64,000 nt of DNA from Kocuria rosea (GTDB lineage: Bacteria; Actinomycetota; Actinomycetes; Actinomycetales; Micrococcaceae): positions 1 to 64,000 of the forward strand of contig NZ_JAMBOG010000020.1 in NCBI RefSeq assembly GCF_023715525.1. Direction: 5' to 3'. A program made the position numbers and the translations under genes. Every line of letters starts with the position of its first letter. Position 1 is the stretch's first letter. The notes beneath the pieces are model-generated. The model saw only the letters and a list, made by a program, of their open reading frames with translations. It ran no database searches and was not told where the DNA came from. Positions 45,052 through 54,751 of this stretch are shown here, piece after piece.

Positions 45052-46473
45052 TCAGTTGCGCTTCTCGGCGGCCCCGGCGGCCCCGGCGGCCCCGGCGGTC
45101 CCGGCGGCCTCGGTGGCTTCGGGGTGGGCGGCGTGGTCCTGGTGCCCGTCGGCTACGTGCAGATCGGTACCCTGGAGCCGCTTGGGGACCATGGACACCG
45201 CGATCAGGGAGACGATCGCCAGGCCGGCGATGTAGGCGCCGATGGTCCAGGAGGCACCGGTCTCGTTGAGCAGCAGCTGGGCGATCATCGGGGCGAAGGC
45301 CCCGCCGATGATGGAGCCGAACGCGTAGCCGATCGAGACCCCGGAGTAGCGCACCCGGGCCGGGAACATCTCCGCGTACAGCGCCGACTGCGGGCCGTAG
45401 GACGGGCCCAGCCCGATGGTGAGGACCACGATGGCGGCGGCGAACAGCGGCAGGGAGGCGGTGTCGAGCAGCCACCACATCGGGATCGCCCACACGATGA
45501 TGATCGCGTAGCCGATCTGGAAGGTGCGCACCCGCCCGACGGTGTCGGACATCGCCCCGCCGAGCATCGTGAAGACCAGCCACCCGAGCCCGCCGATGAG
45601 GGAGGCGATCAGGGTCGCGGAGCGGTCCATGCCCAGGGCCTTGGCGCCGTAGGAGGCGAAGAAGGCGATGACCAGGTAGCCGGCGGCGTTGTTCGCGGCG
45701 AAGATCAGCGCCGCGAGGGTGACCTCCTTCTTGTGGTGCCGGACCAGCTGGCCCAGCGGCGCGGAGGACTCCTTCTTGCGCAGCTGCATCTGCTGGAACA
45801 CCGGAGACTCGTCGACGGTCTTGCGGATGAGGTAGCCGACCACGATGAGCACCACCGAGGACAGGAACGGGATGCGCCAGCCCCAGGCCTCGAACTGCTC
45901 CGGGCTCAGCGCGGAGGTCAGGGCGAACATGAACCCGGTGGCCAGGAGCATGCCCAGGGGCACGCCGATCTGGGGGTAGGCGCCGAAGAGCCCGCGCTTG
46001 TTGACCGGGGCGTGCTCCACGGCCATCAGCGCCGCCCCGCCCCACTCACCGCCGGCGGAGAAGCCCTGCAGAATTCGCAGCACTACCAGCAGGATCGGGG
46101 CCCACACCCCGATGGAGGCGTAGGTGGGCAGCAGCCCGATCAGCATGGTGGCCGCGCCCATGCCTACCAGGGTCAGAACCAGCACGAGTTTGCGCCCGTG
46201 CTTGTCGCCCAGGTGTCCCGCCACCACCGCCCCGAGGGGGCGGAAGAGGAAGCTGATGCCCAGGGAGGCCCAGGCGACCACCTGGGCCAGGCCGGCGTTC
46301 TCCTCCGCCAGCGGGGCGAAGAACAATGGGGCCAGCACGAAGGCTGCCGCCTGGGCGTAGATGAAGAAGTCGTACCACTCGATGGTGGTGCCCACGAGCG
46401 TGCCCGCGAGGACCTTGCGCTCCTCGCGGGTCATCTCGTGCCGCCGGGCCGGGGCGGAGGAAGAATGGGCCAT
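45052..46473 (-). CDS. MFS metabolite:H+ symporter (MHS family)
   Basis: The protein has 473 residues and 12 helices. MHS markers: TTIEWYDFFIYAQAAAFVL, FRPLGAVVAGHLGDKHGRK, LRILQGFSAGGEWGGAAL, and EMFPARVRYSGVSIGYAFGS. The C-terminus is a His/Ala-rich tail ending in GAAGAAGAAEKRN. It lies 248 nt downstream of the FAD hydroxylase on the same strand, so it is a likely importer of the phenolic acid. Confidence 0.9.
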   Translation of the reverse strand: MAHSSSAPARRHEMTREERKVLAGTLVGTTIEWYDFFIYAQAAAFVLAPLFFAPLAEENAGLAQVVAWASLGISFLFRPLGAVVAGHLGDKHGRKLVLVLTLVGMGAATMLIGLLPTYASIGVWAPILLVVLRILQGFSAGGEWGGAALMAVEHAPVNKRGLFGAYPQIGVPLGMLLATGFMFALTSALSPEQFEAWGWRIPFLSSVVLIVVGYLIRKTVDESPVFQQMQLRKKESSAPLGQLVRHHKKEVTLAALIFAANNAAGYLVIAFFASYGAKALGMDRSATLIASLIGGLGWLVFTMLGGAMSDTVGRVRTFQIGYAIIIVWAIPMWWLLDTASLPLFAAAIVVLTIGLGPSYGPQSALYAEMFPARVRYSGVSIGYAFGSIIGGAFAPMIAQLLLNETGASWTIGAYIAGLAIVSLIAVSMVPKRLQGTDLHVADGHQDHAAHPEATEAAGTAGAAGAAGAAEKRN

Positions 46474-46721
46474 GGGAAACTCCAGTGGGGTCGGGATGAT
46501 GCCGGGCGCCTCGGCACCTCGGCGGAGGAAGGGGATGGAGCGACAACACGGGCTGTCACACCCGCGGGCCGACAGCCCGAACTCTGGGGCCGCCAGCTCA
46601 TGGGGCGCACAGACAGACGGCCGGGGTCAGCAGCTGCATGGGATCGGGGCGTCGGGATGCGGCAGTGGTCAGCTCGCCGGCGTCGGTGGTGGGGAGCATG
46701 CTCGGGGGCTGACGGGATCGG
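46474..46721. other. Gap between the hydroxylase and MFS genes
   Basis: 248 bases without a gene. They may hold a separate promoter for the MFS gene; no clear -35/-10 pair or hairpin is visible. Confidence 0.4.
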
Positions 46722-48617
46722 TCAGGGGGTGTAGATCCGCGTCAGGAAGTCCGACAGTTCGGCGGTTGCGGTCAGGGGCAGCACGTGGGCGACGTACTGG
46801 TCCGGGCGGACCACCACGACCACGCCGTCGCGGCTCAGGCCGCGAGCCGCGTAGATGTCGTCGGCCGGGTCGACACCCCACACCTTGTTCAGGTTGGAGA
46901 TCTGGAACTTGCCGACCTTCGGGCGGAACACGGACGGGACCTTCATCAGTTCCACCTCTTCGTGCGGTTGCTGGTAGACCACGTGGAGGTCGAACAGGGC
47001 GTCGAGGTCCCGGTCCTCCGGGGTGAACCGGCGCACCGGCGATTCCGCGGAGTCCATCCACTCGGCCCAGGCCCGCAGCGTCGAGCTCTCCGCGGAGGAC
47101 ACTGCGGAGTCGGCGAAGGCGTAGATCCGCCACCGTCCGTCGGCGACGTGCTGGTGGCCCAGGAACTTCGGGTTGGTGTCGCAGACGCGCTTGACCGGGT
47201 GGGCCTTGAAGCGCTTGCCCAGGGGGAAGCCCGTGGCCAGCTCCTGGTGCGTGGCCTCGCCCCGGAGCAGGCTCACCGGGTATTCGGTCATGAAGCCGGC
47301 CGGGAACTCGGCGGTCTTCACGTAGAAGTCCTCCAGCGCGGTCGCGCTCTCGAGCTCCTCCGGCTTGGCGGCCATCATGGAGGACCACTCGCGGTCGAAG
47401 TCGATGAGGTCCTGGGCGATCTGCTGGCGCTCGGCGGTGTAGGTGGCCAGCAGCTTCTCCGGTGCCAGCCCGGTCAGCACGTGACCCAGCTTCCAGCCCA
47501 GGTTGAAGGCATCCTGGATGGAGACGTTCATGCCCTGGCCCGCCTTGGCCGAGTGGGTGTGGCAGGCGTCGCCGGCGATGAACACCCGCGGGTTGCGCTG
47601 TCCCGCTTCCTCGGCGGGGACGTCGTCGAAGCGGTCCGTCACTCGGTGGCCGACCTCGTAGACGCTCCACCACGCCACGTTCTTCACGTCCACGGTGTAG
47701 GGCGAGACGATCGTGTTGGCCTGGCGGATGATCTCCTCCAGCGGGGTCTTGCGCACGGCGCCGGCGTCGTTGTGGTCCACCTCGCCGAGGTCCACGTACA
47801 GGCGGACCAGGAAGCCGCCCTCACGCGGGATGAGCAGGATCGACCCGTGCTGGGACTGGATGGCGCACTTGGTGCGGATGTCCGGGAAATCGGTCTCGAC
47901 CAGGACGTCCATGACGCCCCAGGCGTGGTAGGACACGGCACCGACGTGCTGGGCGCCGATGTCCCGGCGGACCTTGGAGCGGGCGCCGTCGGCGCCCAGC
48001 ACGTACTTCGCGCGCACGACGCGCTCCTCGCCGGGGTTCACCCCGGCCTCGGCGCTCTCGCCGGTGCGCTTCAGGGTGACGGCGATCGGGTGCTCCCCCT
48101 CGCCGATCTCCAGCTTGACGAACTCCCAGCCGAAGTACGGCTCGGTCCGGGACGGGGCGTTCTTCGCGAAGCGGGCGAAGTAGTCCAGCACGCGCGCCTG
48201 GTTCACGATCAGGTGCGGGAACTCGCTGACACCCGTGGGGTCGTCGACTGTGCGGGCCGTGCGGATGATGCGGTCCGGGTGGGCCGGGTCCGGCTTCCAG
48301 AAGATCATCTCGGTGAGGTCGTAGGCCTCGGCGATGATCTCCTGGGCGAAGCCGAACGCCTGGAAGGTCTCGACGCTGCGGGCCTGGATGCCGTCGGCCT
48401 GGCCGATCTCCAGCCGGTGCGGACGGCGGTCGACGAGGCAGGTCATGACGTCGGGGAAGCTGGCCAGCTGGGCGGTGGCGGTCATGCCGGCGGGACCAGA
48501 GCCGACCACCAGCACGTCCATGACCTCCGGCAGGTCGGGGGAGCGGTCAACACCCACACCGGCGGCGGGCTGGATCCGGGGGTCCGTGGACACGTAGCCG
48601 TGGTGGTGGAACAGCAT
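46722..48617 (-). CDS. FAD-dependent aromatic hydroxylase, 3-hydroxybenzoate 4-monooxygenase (MobA)-like
   Basis: The protein has 631 residues, the size of MobA/phenol-hydroxylase-type enzymes (about 640). FAD loop VVGSGPAGMTATAQL at 38-52, the DG motif LGADGARSKVRRD, and the GD motif FIAGDACHTHSAKAGQGMNV are present; the C-terminal thioredoxin-like domain begins near 450. It uses NAD(P)H and O2 to add an ortho hydroxyl to a phenol. MobA makes protocatechuate. Here no protocatechuate genes follow; the neighbours are for homoprotocatechuate, so a hydroxyphenylacetate is an alternative substrate. Controlled by the divergent IclR. Confidence 0.88.
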   Translation of the reverse strand: MLFHHHGYVSTDPRIQPAAGVGVDRSPDLPEVMDVLVVGSGPAGMTATAQLASFPDVMTCLVDRRPHRLEIGQADGIQARSVETFQAFGFAQEIIAEAYDLTEMIFWKPDPAHPDRIIRTARTVDDPTGVSEFPHLIVNQARVLDYFARFAKNAPSRTEPYFGWEFVKLEIGEGEHPIAVTLKRTGESAEAGVNPGEERVVRAKYVLGADGARSKVRRDIGAQHVGAVSYHAWGVMDVLVETDFPDIRTKCAIQSQHGSILLIPREGGFLVRLYVDLGEVDHNDAGAVRKTPLEEIIRQANTIVSPYTVDVKNVAWWSVYEVGHRVTDRFDDVPAEEAGQRNPRVFIAGDACHTHSAKAGQGMNVSIQDAFNLGWKLGHVLTGLAPEKLLATYTAERQQIAQDLIDFDREWSSMMAAKPEELESATALEDFYVKTAEFPAGFMTEYPVSLLRGEATHQELATGFPLGKRFKAHPVKRVCDTNPKFLGHQHVADGRWRIYAFADSAVSSAESSTLRAWAEWMDSAESPVRRFTPEDRDLDALFDLHVVYQQPHEEVELMKVPSVFRPKVGKFQISNLNKVWGVDPADDIYAARGLSRDGVVVVVRPDQYVAHVLPLTATAELSDFLTRIYTP

Positions 48618-48656
48618 GGGGCCTCCTGGCGCGGGGAAGGACGGAACGGCTAGTTT

Positions 48657-48691
48657 GTTCTATAATGGAACACGCGGTTCTTTTATCGAAC
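48657..48691. promoter_or_regulatory. Two IclR-type operators, GTTC-N7-GAAC
   Basis: GTTC-TATAATG-GAAC (48657-48671) and GTTC-TTTTATC-GAAC (48677-48691) have centres exactly 20 bp apart, two DNA turns. They lie 40 nt before the hydroxylase ATG and resemble the GTTCGATAATCGNAC consensus of PobR/PcaU-type IclR proteins. AT-rich core with TATAAT. Confidence 0.8.
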
Positions 48692-48866
48692 TCTTGGGGG
48701 CGATCATATACGTTGAGTGACCGCCCTCACAAGGCCCCGCGACGCCGCTCACGCTACGGTCCGGGGAGAGCCTGCTCGCCCCGGGCCACGACCTGCCCGG
48801 CCTCCGGTGCCGCTCCGCGGCCCGGCCCGGGGAACCCCCTCCGACCGCCCACAGAAAGGGGCCACG

Positions 48867-49673
48867 GTGAACGCTCAGGGACATCCTCCCGCCCAGGTGC
48901 CGGCGAGCAGGACGTCGGCCGCGCAGTCGACCGGGAGCGAGCACGGCCGGGCCGCCGCGCCGGTACCGCTCTCCCAGACCCTCTCCCGGGGGGTGCGCAT
49001 GCTCGAACTGGTGGTCTCGGCGCAAGAGCCGCCCACGATCGCCGACGTGGCCGCGCAGCTCGGCGTGCACCGGTCGATCGCCTACCGGATGCTGCGCACC
49101 CTGGAGAGCCACGGCCTGCTGACCCGGGACTCCACCGGCCGGCTGATCGGCGCACCCGGGCTGGCGGTGCTCGCGCGGGGGGTGCAGCAGGACCTCCAGT
49201 CGGCGTCCCTGCCGGAACTGACCGCACTGGCCAACGAGCTGCAGATGAGCGCCTTCGTCGCGGTCTGGGGCCAGGAGGAGTGCATCACGCTGGTGACGGT
49301 GGAGCCCTCTCGCGGCCACGCCGTCACCCAGCGTCCGGGCACGCGCCACCCGCTGGACCGCGGCGCCCCCGGGCTCGCCGTGCAGGCGGGCATGGACCCG
49401 GACGAGCTCACCGAGCTGATGGGCGGCGTCCGCCCCCGCGCGGAGGTGGAGCAGACCCGGCAACGCGGATTCGCCGTGAGCAGCAACGAGGTGCTGGACG
49501 GGGTCTCGTCCGTGGCCGTTCCCCTCCGCGTTCCCGGCCACCTGCCGGCAGCGCTGGCCGTCGTCTACGCCACCCGCCAGCTCGACGTCGAGGCGCTGAG
49601 CCAGCGGCTGACGCACAGCGCGGGGCTGATCGCCGCCCGCCTCGGGCAGCGATCAGCCCCGTCGGATCAGTAG
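48867..49673 (+). CDS. IclR-family regulator of the aromatic module
   Basis: The protein has 268 residues; GTG start after AAAGGGG. HTH (TIADVAAQLGVHRSIAYRML) and a shorter effector domain (FVAVWGQEECITLVTVEP, SVAVPLRVPGHLPAALAVVY). Divergent from the hydroxylase, with tandem operators between, and overlapping the end of hpaI by 7 bp tail to tail. Likely senses the phenolic substrate. Confidence 0.92.
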   Translation: MNAQGHPPAQVPASRTSAAQSTGSEHGRAAAPVPLSQTLSRGVRMLELVVSAQEPPTIADVAAQLGVHRSIAYRMLRTLESHGLLTRDSTGRLIGAPGLAVLARGVQQDLQSASLPELTALANELQMSAFVAVWGQEECITLVTVEPSRGHAVTQRPGTRHPLDRGAPGLAVQAGMDPDELTELMGGVRPRAEVEQTRQRGFAVSSNEVLDGVSSVAVPLRVPGHLPAALAVVYATRQLDVEALSQRLTHSAGLIAARLGQRSAPSDQ

Positions 49674-50512
49674 GACCCGCGCGGTCCCGTGCCCGGTCCC
49701 TGCTCCTCTCCTGCCGGAGCGCACCATGCGTCGGCCAGTGCCTCGGTCCCGCGGGCCAGCAGCGCGACGTCGGCGCCCACGTTGACGAAGTCGGCGCCGG
49801 CGTCGAGATAGTCCTGGGCCTGGGACGGCGCGAATGCGTTGACTCCCACGAACTTCCCCGCCTGCCGCACGGCGGCGATGACGTCCTTGACGGCGGCCAC
49901 CACGTCGGGGTGGCCCTGCTGGCCGATCAGGCCCATGGAGGCGGCGAGGTCCGAGGGACCGACGAAGACGCCGTCCACCCCGCCCACCGCGGCGATCTGC
50001 GCGGTCGCCTCGACCGCGGCTGCGCTCTCGATCTGCACCACCAGGGTGACCAGATCGGCGGCGCGGGTGAGGTACCCGGGGACCCGGTTCCACCGGGCCG
50101 ACCGCGCGAGCGCCGAGCCCACCCCGCGCACCCCGCGCGGCGGGTAGTGCACGGCGCGCACGGCGGCCTCGGCGTCGGCGGCGCTGTTGACCATGGGCAC
50201 CACCAGGGACTGCGCGCCGAGGTCCAGGTACTGCTTGACCAGCACCTCGTCCAGTCCGGGGAGCCGGACCACCGGGATCGAGCCGTAGCCGGCCATGGCT
50301 CGCAGCTGGGCCTGGATGGTCTCCAGGCCCAGCGGTGAGTGCTCGGCGTCGATCAGCAGGTAGTCCAGGCCGGCCGAGGCGCAGATCTCGGTCACGGTGG
50401 GATCTCCCGAGCTGACGAACATGCCGGCCGCCGGTCGCCCGCTGCGCTCCGCGCAGGCGGCCTCGGTGAACAGGTCCTTGAGGCTCGGCTGGGCCTCTAG
50501 ACGAATCGGCAT
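49667..50512 (-). CDS. hpaI: 4-hydroxy-2-oxoheptane-1,7-dioate aldolase HpaI
   Basis: The protein has 281 residues, class II HpcH/HpaI aldolase. Metal and substrate motifs: LDYLLIDAEHSPLGLETIQA, VVRLPGLDEVLVKQYLDLGA, VVQIESAAAVEA (metal Glu), and GVFVGPSDLAASMG (metal Asp). It splits the C7 acid into pyruvate and succinic semialdehyde, the last step of the pathway. Last gene of the hpa operon, overlapping hpaH by 16 bp. Confidence 0.93.
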   Translation of the reverse strand: MPIRLEAQPSLKDLFTEAACAERSGRPAAGMFVSSGDPTVTEICASAGLDYLLIDAEHSPLGLETIQAQLRAMAGYGSIPVVRLPGLDEVLVKQYLDLGAQSLVVPMVNSAADAEAAVRAVHYPPRGVRGVGSALARSARWNRVPGYLTRAADLVTLVVQIESAAAVEATAQIAAVGGVDGVFVGPSDLAASMGLIGQQGHPDVVAAVKDVIAAVRQAGKFVGVNAFAPSQAQDYLDAGADFVNVGADVALLARGTEALADAWCAPAGEEQGPGTGPRGSY

Positions 50513-51282
50513 GTGATGGTCCCCAGTTCCCCGTAGTCGGCGTAGACGGTGTCCCCGGCGTGGACCCACATGGGCCGGGTGAAGGACCCGGCGAGGATGA
50601 TCTCCCCGGCCTCCAGGCGGTCCCCGTGGCCGGCGATCCGGTTGGCCAGCCAGTGCACCCCGTTGGCGGGGTGGTTGAGCACCCCGGAGGCCACCCCGGT
50701 CTCGACGATCTCCTGGTTGCGCCACAGCGCCCCGGCGACCCAGCGCAGGTCGACGGCGTCCGGGGCGACCGGGCGACCGCCGATCACCATGGAGCCGAGC
50801 GCGGCGTTGTCCGAGATGGTGTCGGTGATGGTGCGGCCCTCCATCTCGATGCGCGAGTCCAGCACCTCGAGGGCCGGCACCACGTACTCGGTGGCGCGCA
50901 GCACGTCGAAGAGGGTCACGCCGGGGCCGGCGAGGTCCTCCTTCAGGACGAAGGCCAGTTCCATCTCGATGCGCGGGTGGGTGTACCTCGCCCACTCGTA
51001 GACGTGGCCGGACTCGACCACCTGGTCGTCGAAGATCACCCCGTAGTCCGGCTCGTCGATGCCGGTGGCGTCCTGCATGGCCTTGGAGGTCAGCCCGATC
51101 TTGTGCCCGGCTTTGGTGCGGCCGGCCCCCTCCTGCCGCTGCGCCCAGATCCGCTGCACCGCGTAGGAGTCCTCGATCTGCATCTGCGGGTACCGCTTGG
51201 TCAGCCGCGGCACCGGCGTACGGTCCAGTCCGGCCTGGTGCAGCTCATCGGCGATCTTCACATGGGTCTCGTGGTCCAGCAT
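50497..51282 (-). CDS. hpaH: 2-oxo-hept-4-ene-1,7-dioate hydratase HpaH
   Basis: The protein has 261 residues, of the MhpD/HpaH/4-oxalocrotonate decarboxylase fold. Motifs: KAGHKIGLTSKAMQDATGID, PDYGVIFDDQV, HPRIEMELAFVLKEDL (metal Glu pair), and GVASGVLNHPANGVHWLANR. Adds water to the dienoate before HpaI. Fifth gene of the operon. Confidence 0.94.
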   Translation of the reverse strand: MLDHETHVKIADELHQAGLDRTPVPRLTKRYPQMQIEDSYAVQRIWAQRQEGAGRTKAGHKIGLTSKAMQDATGIDEPDYGVIFDDQVVESGHVYEWARYTHPRIEMELAFVLKEDLAGPGVTLFDVLRATEYVVPALEVLDSRIEMEGRTITDTISDNAALGSMVIGGRPVAPDAVDLRWVAGALWRNQEIVETGVASGVLNHPANGVHWLANRIAGHGDRLEAGEIILAGSFTRPMWVHAGDTVYADYGELGTITCRFV

Positions 51283-51297
51283 CGTCGCAGTCCCCGC

Positions 51298-52464
51298 TCA
51301 GAGCTGGTGTCCGAGCTTGAAGCCCTTGGCGGCCTCGCCCTGGTAGCTGCCCGAGTCGTCACCGGCGCGGGTGTAGGAGAACCCGTCGGCGCCGATGGTC
51401 ACCTCCATCTCGGAGTCGTGGGTGCGGGCCACGACCTCCTGCGGGTTGCCGTCCAGGTCCAGGACCAGAGAGGCCTCGGTGTACCAGGACGGGACGACCG
51501 GGTTGCCCCACCAGTCGCGGCGCTGGTTGTCGTGCACGTCCCAGGTGACGACCGGGTTGTCCGGGTCACCGGTGTAGTAGTCCTGGGTGTAGATCTCGAT
51601 CCGGTGGCCGTCCGGGTCGAGGATGTACAGGTAGAACGCGTTGGAGACCCCGTGGCGGCCCGGTCCGCGCTCGATGCGGTCGGAGATGCGCAGGGCGCCC
51701 ATCTTGTCGCAGATCGCCAGGATGTTGTGCTTCTCGTGGGTGGCGAAGGCGACGTGGTGCATGCGCGGGCCGTCGCCGCCGGTCATGGCGGTGTCGTGCA
51801 CGGTCGGCTTGCGGCGCATCCAGGCGGCGTAGACGGTGCCCTCGTCGTCCTGGATGTCCTCGGTGACGCGGAAGCCCAGGTCCTGCATGAACTTCGTGGC
51901 GCGCGGCACGTCCGGGGTGACCTGGTTGAAGTGGTCCAGGCGGACCAGGGAACCGGGGGTGTACAGGTCGTAGCGCCAGGCCAGTCGCTCGACGTGCTCG
52001 ACGTCGTGGAAGAACTCGTAGGGGAAGCCCAGCGGGTCCTCGACGCGCACCGAGTCGCCGATGCCCTTGGTGAAGCCCTCCGGACGGCGCTCCACACGGC
52101 AGCCGAGCTCCTCGTAGAAGGCCACGGCCTTGTCCAGGTCCTCGGGTGTGCGCACGCGGTAGGAGAAGGCGGCGACGGCGGCCACGGGGCCCTTCCGGAG
52201 CACGAGGTTGTGGTGGATGAACTCCTCCAGGGACCTCAGGTAGACGGCGTTCTCGTCCTCCTCGGTCACGGTCAGCCCCAGCACGTCCACGTAGAACTCC
52301 CGCGAACGCTCCAGATCGGTGACCACGAGCTCCATGTAGGCGCAGCGCAGGATGTCCGGCGCGGGGGCCTGCGGGGTCGGGACGGGGTTGTCGGAATGGA
52401 TCGGGGCTTCCTGGGAGACGTAGAAGCCGGAGGACGTCATCGTCCGGTCGTCGAGGTGGGTCAT
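51298..52464 (-). CDS. hpaD: Homoprotocatechuate 2,3-dioxygenase (extradiol)
   Basis: The protein has 388 residues, two VOC modules. Ligands are His178 (RLDHFN), His237 (MHHVAF) and Glu290 (HRIEIYTQDYY); second-sphere His223, His271 and Tyr280 are also present. Each is exactly 23 higher than the known residue of the Brevibacterium fuscum enzyme (155, 214, 267, 200, 248, 257). The only large difference is a longer N-terminus. It opens homoprotocatechuate to 5-carboxymethyl-2-hydroxymuconate semialdehyde. Confidence 0.97.
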   Translation of the reverse strand: MTHLDDRTMTSSGFYVSQEAPIHSDNPVPTPQAPAPDILRCAYMELVVTDLERSREFYVDVLGLTVTEEDENAVYLRSLEEFIHHNLVLRKGPVAAVAAFSYRVRTPEDLDKAVAFYEELGCRVERRPEGFTKGIGDSVRVEDPLGFPYEFFHDVEHVERLAWRYDLYTPGSLVRLDHFNQVTPDVPRATKFMQDLGFRVTEDIQDDEGTVYAAWMRRKPTVHDTAMTGGDGPRMHHVAFATHEKHNILAICDKMGALRISDRIERGPGRHGVSNAFYLYILDPDGHRIEIYTQDYYTGDPDNPVVTWDVHDNQRRDWWGNPVVPSWYTEASLVLDLDGNPQEVVARTHDSEMEVTIGADGFSYTRAGDDSGSYQGEAAKGFKLGHQL

Positions 52465-52511
52465 GGTGCTGTCCTTTGTGATGAGGGGTGGGTGTCGGCA
52501 GGCGCGCAGGG

Positions 52512-54065
52512 TCAGGCCTGGAGCTCCTCGGCGGCCTGCTCCTGGCGGCCGAAGACCGGGTTGTGGACCTCGCCCAGGTTGATGTGCACGGCCTGCTGGT
52601 CGGTGTAGAAGTCGATCGAGCGGTAGCCGCCCTCGTGGCCCAGGCCCGAGGCCTTCACACCGCCGAAGGGGGTGCGCAGGTCGCGGACGTTGTTGGAGTT
52701 CAGCCACACCATGCCGGCCTCGACGTTCTGGGCGAAGTTGTGGGACCGCTTCAGGTCGTTCGTCCAGATGTAGGCGGCCAGGCCGTACCTGGTGTTGTTG
52801 GCCAGCTCCAGCGCCTCCTCGTCCGTGTCGAACGGGGTGATGGCCACGACCGGGCCGAAGATCTCCTCCTGGAAGATCCGGGCGTCCGGGGCGACGTCGG
52901 CGAAGACGGTCGGCCGGATGAAGTTGCCCTCCGGGAACTCCTCGGGACGGCCGCCGCCGGCGGTCAGACGGGCCTCGCCCTTGCCGATCTCCACGTAGGA
53001 CATGACCTTCTCGAAGTGCTCGGGGTGCACCAGGGCACCGACCTCGGTGCTCTCCTCGTGCGGCAGGCCGACCCGCACGCGCTCGGCCTGGGCGGAGTAG
53101 CGCTCCACGAACTCGTCGTAGATGCCGCGCTGGACCAGGATGCGCGAGCCGGCGGTGCAGCGTTCGCCGTTGAGGGAGAAGACGCCGAAGATCGTCGCGT
53201 CGATCGCGGCGTCCAGGTCGGCGTCGTCGAAGACGACGGCGGGGGACTTCCCGCCCAGTTCCATGGACAGCCCCTTCAGGTACGGCGCGGCGTTGCCGAA
53301 GATGATCTGGCCGGTGCGGGACTCGCCGGTGAAGGAGATCAGCGGCACGTCCGGGTGCCTGACCAGGGAGTCGCCGGCGAAGCCTTCCTCGCCGTAGCCG
53401 TGGACGACGTTGAACACGCCCTTCGGCAGGCCGGCCTCTTCGAAGATGCTCGGCCACAGGGACGCGGACAGCGGGGTGAACTCGGCCGGCTTGAGCACCA
53501 CGGTGTTGCCGGTGGCGAGCGCCGGGCCCAGCTTCCAGGACTCCAGCATGAAGGGGGTGTTCCACGGGGTGATGAGCCCGGCCACCCCGATCGGCTTGCG
53601 GTTGACGTAGTTCACCTGGCGTCCGGGCACCTTGTAGGTGTCGTCGGCCTGGGCGACGATCAGGTCGGCGAAGAACCGGAAGTTCTCGGCGGCGCGCCGG
53701 GCCTGGCCGCGGGCCTGGGCGATCGGCAGGCCGGTGTCGAAGCACTCCATCTCGGCCAGATCCTGGCCACGGGACTCCACGATGTCGGCGACCTTGTGCA
53801 GCACCCGGGAGCGTTCGCGCGGGAGCATGCCCGGCCACGGGCCGTTCTGGAAGGCGTCCTTGGCAGCGGCGACGGCGGCGCCGATGTCGGCGACCTTGCC
53901 GGAGGCGGCTTTGAGGTAGGGCTGGTTGGTGACCGGGTCCAGCACGTCGAAGGTGTCACCGTCGATCGAGTTGACGTGCTCACCGTTGATGTAGTGCTGA
54001 ATCTTTCCCGGCAGGTTGGCCGGGACCCAGCGCTGTGCGTTGTCGGGGGTGGTCTCGGTGCTCAT
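52512..54065 (-). CDS. hpaE: 5-carboxymethyl-2-hydroxymuconate semialdehyde dehydrogenase HpaE
   Basis: The protein has 517 residues, an NAD aldehyde dehydrogenase with Asn169 (TPWNTPF), Glu269 (MELGGKSP) and the catalytic Cys303 (NGERCTAGSR). It oxidises the ring-opened semialdehyde produced by HpaD. The start overlaps the gntR stop (ATGA). Confidence 0.94.
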   Translation of the reverse strand: MSTETTPDNAQRWVPANLPGKIQHYINGEHVNSIDGDTFDVLDPVTNQPYLKAASGKVADIGAAVAAAKDAFQNGPWPGMLPRERSRVLHKVADIVESRGQDLAEMECFDTGLPIAQARGQARRAAENFRFFADLIVAQADDTYKVPGRQVNYVNRKPIGVAGLITPWNTPFMLESWKLGPALATGNTVVLKPAEFTPLSASLWPSIFEEAGLPKGVFNVVHGYGEEGFAGDSLVRHPDVPLISFTGESRTGQIIFGNAAPYLKGLSMELGGKSPAVVFDDADLDAAIDATIFGVFSLNGERCTAGSRILVQRGIYDEFVERYSAQAERVRVGLPHEESTEVGALVHPEHFEKVMSYVEIGKGEARLTAGGGRPEEFPEGNFIRPTVFADVAPDARIFQEEIFGPVVAITPFDTDEEALELANNTRYGLAAYIWTNDLKRSHNFAQNVEAGMVWLNSNNVRDLRTPFGGVKASGLGHEGGYRSIDFYTDQQAVHINLGEVHNPVFGRQEQAAEELQA

Positions 54066-54751
54066 GGTGTGTCCTTTCGGCGTGCAGCGTCGTGAGGTGT
54101 GGTCCGTGATGCCAGATAGGCGTCGAGCGTGTTGAGGCGGTGTTGCCGCGCGGCGGCCTCGACGGCTTCGAAGGAGGCGCCCTGGGCGATGAGGTCCAGC
54201 AGGTGCTCGTGCTCGTCCACGGAGGCACGGGCCCGGCCGGGGACGTAGGCGAAGGTGGAGGAGCGCAGGGCGGCCAGCCGGTTCCAGCCGCGGTGCACCA
54301 GGTCGAGGATGTGTGCGTTCTGGTGGTGCTCGTAGAGCGTGGAGTGGAACTGCTTGTTCAGCGTGGTGAACTGCACCGGGTCGAACTCCTCCAGCACCCG
54401 GCGCATCTGATCGTTGATCCCACGGGCCCGCTGCAGGTCGGCTTCGGTGACCAGCGGCGCGCACTGGGCGGTGGAGAATCCCTCGACCAGGGCCAGGGTC
54501 TCCATGGTGTTCCGGTACTCCACGGGGTCGATGCCCACCACGGTGGCACCGACATTGCGCTCATAGGCCACCAGGCCGTCCTGTTGGAGCATTCGCACGG
54601 CCTCGCGCACCGGCACCACGGACATCTTCAGCTCGGCGGCCAGCTGGGCCAGCACCAGGCGGCTGCCAGGCGCGAAACGGCCCTGCTGGATCCCCTCGAG
54701 GATGGCCTGGTAGGCCATTTCCGCCTTGGACAGGATGACCTCGGCGCTCAT
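54062..54751 (-). CDS. GntR-family (FCD) regulator inside the hpa operon
   Basis: The protein has 229 residues: winged helix (RLVLAQLAAELKMSVVPVREAVRML) and an all-helical FCD ligand domain (FTTLNKQFHSTLYEHHQNAHI). Its position between hpaG and hpaE, with ATGA overlaps on both sides, makes it co-transcribed, so it probably autoregulates the operon. A perfect palindrome before hpaG is the likely operator. Confidence 0.94.
   Translation of the reverse strand: MSAEVILSKAEMAYQAILEGIQQGRFAPGSRLVLAQLAAELKMSVVPVREAVRMLQQDGLVAYERNVGATVVGIDPVEYRNTMETLALVEGFSTAQCAPLVTEADLQRARGINDQMRRVLEEFDPVQFTTLNKQFHSTLYEHHQNAHILDLVHRGWNRLAALRSSTFAYVPGRARASVDEHEHLLDLIAQGASFEAVEAAARQHRLNTLDAYLASRTTPHDAARRKDTP

Noticed and set aside
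46785-48653. A 622-residue plus-strand frame
   Set aside because: Antisense shadow of the FAD hydroxylase; no recognisable domain.
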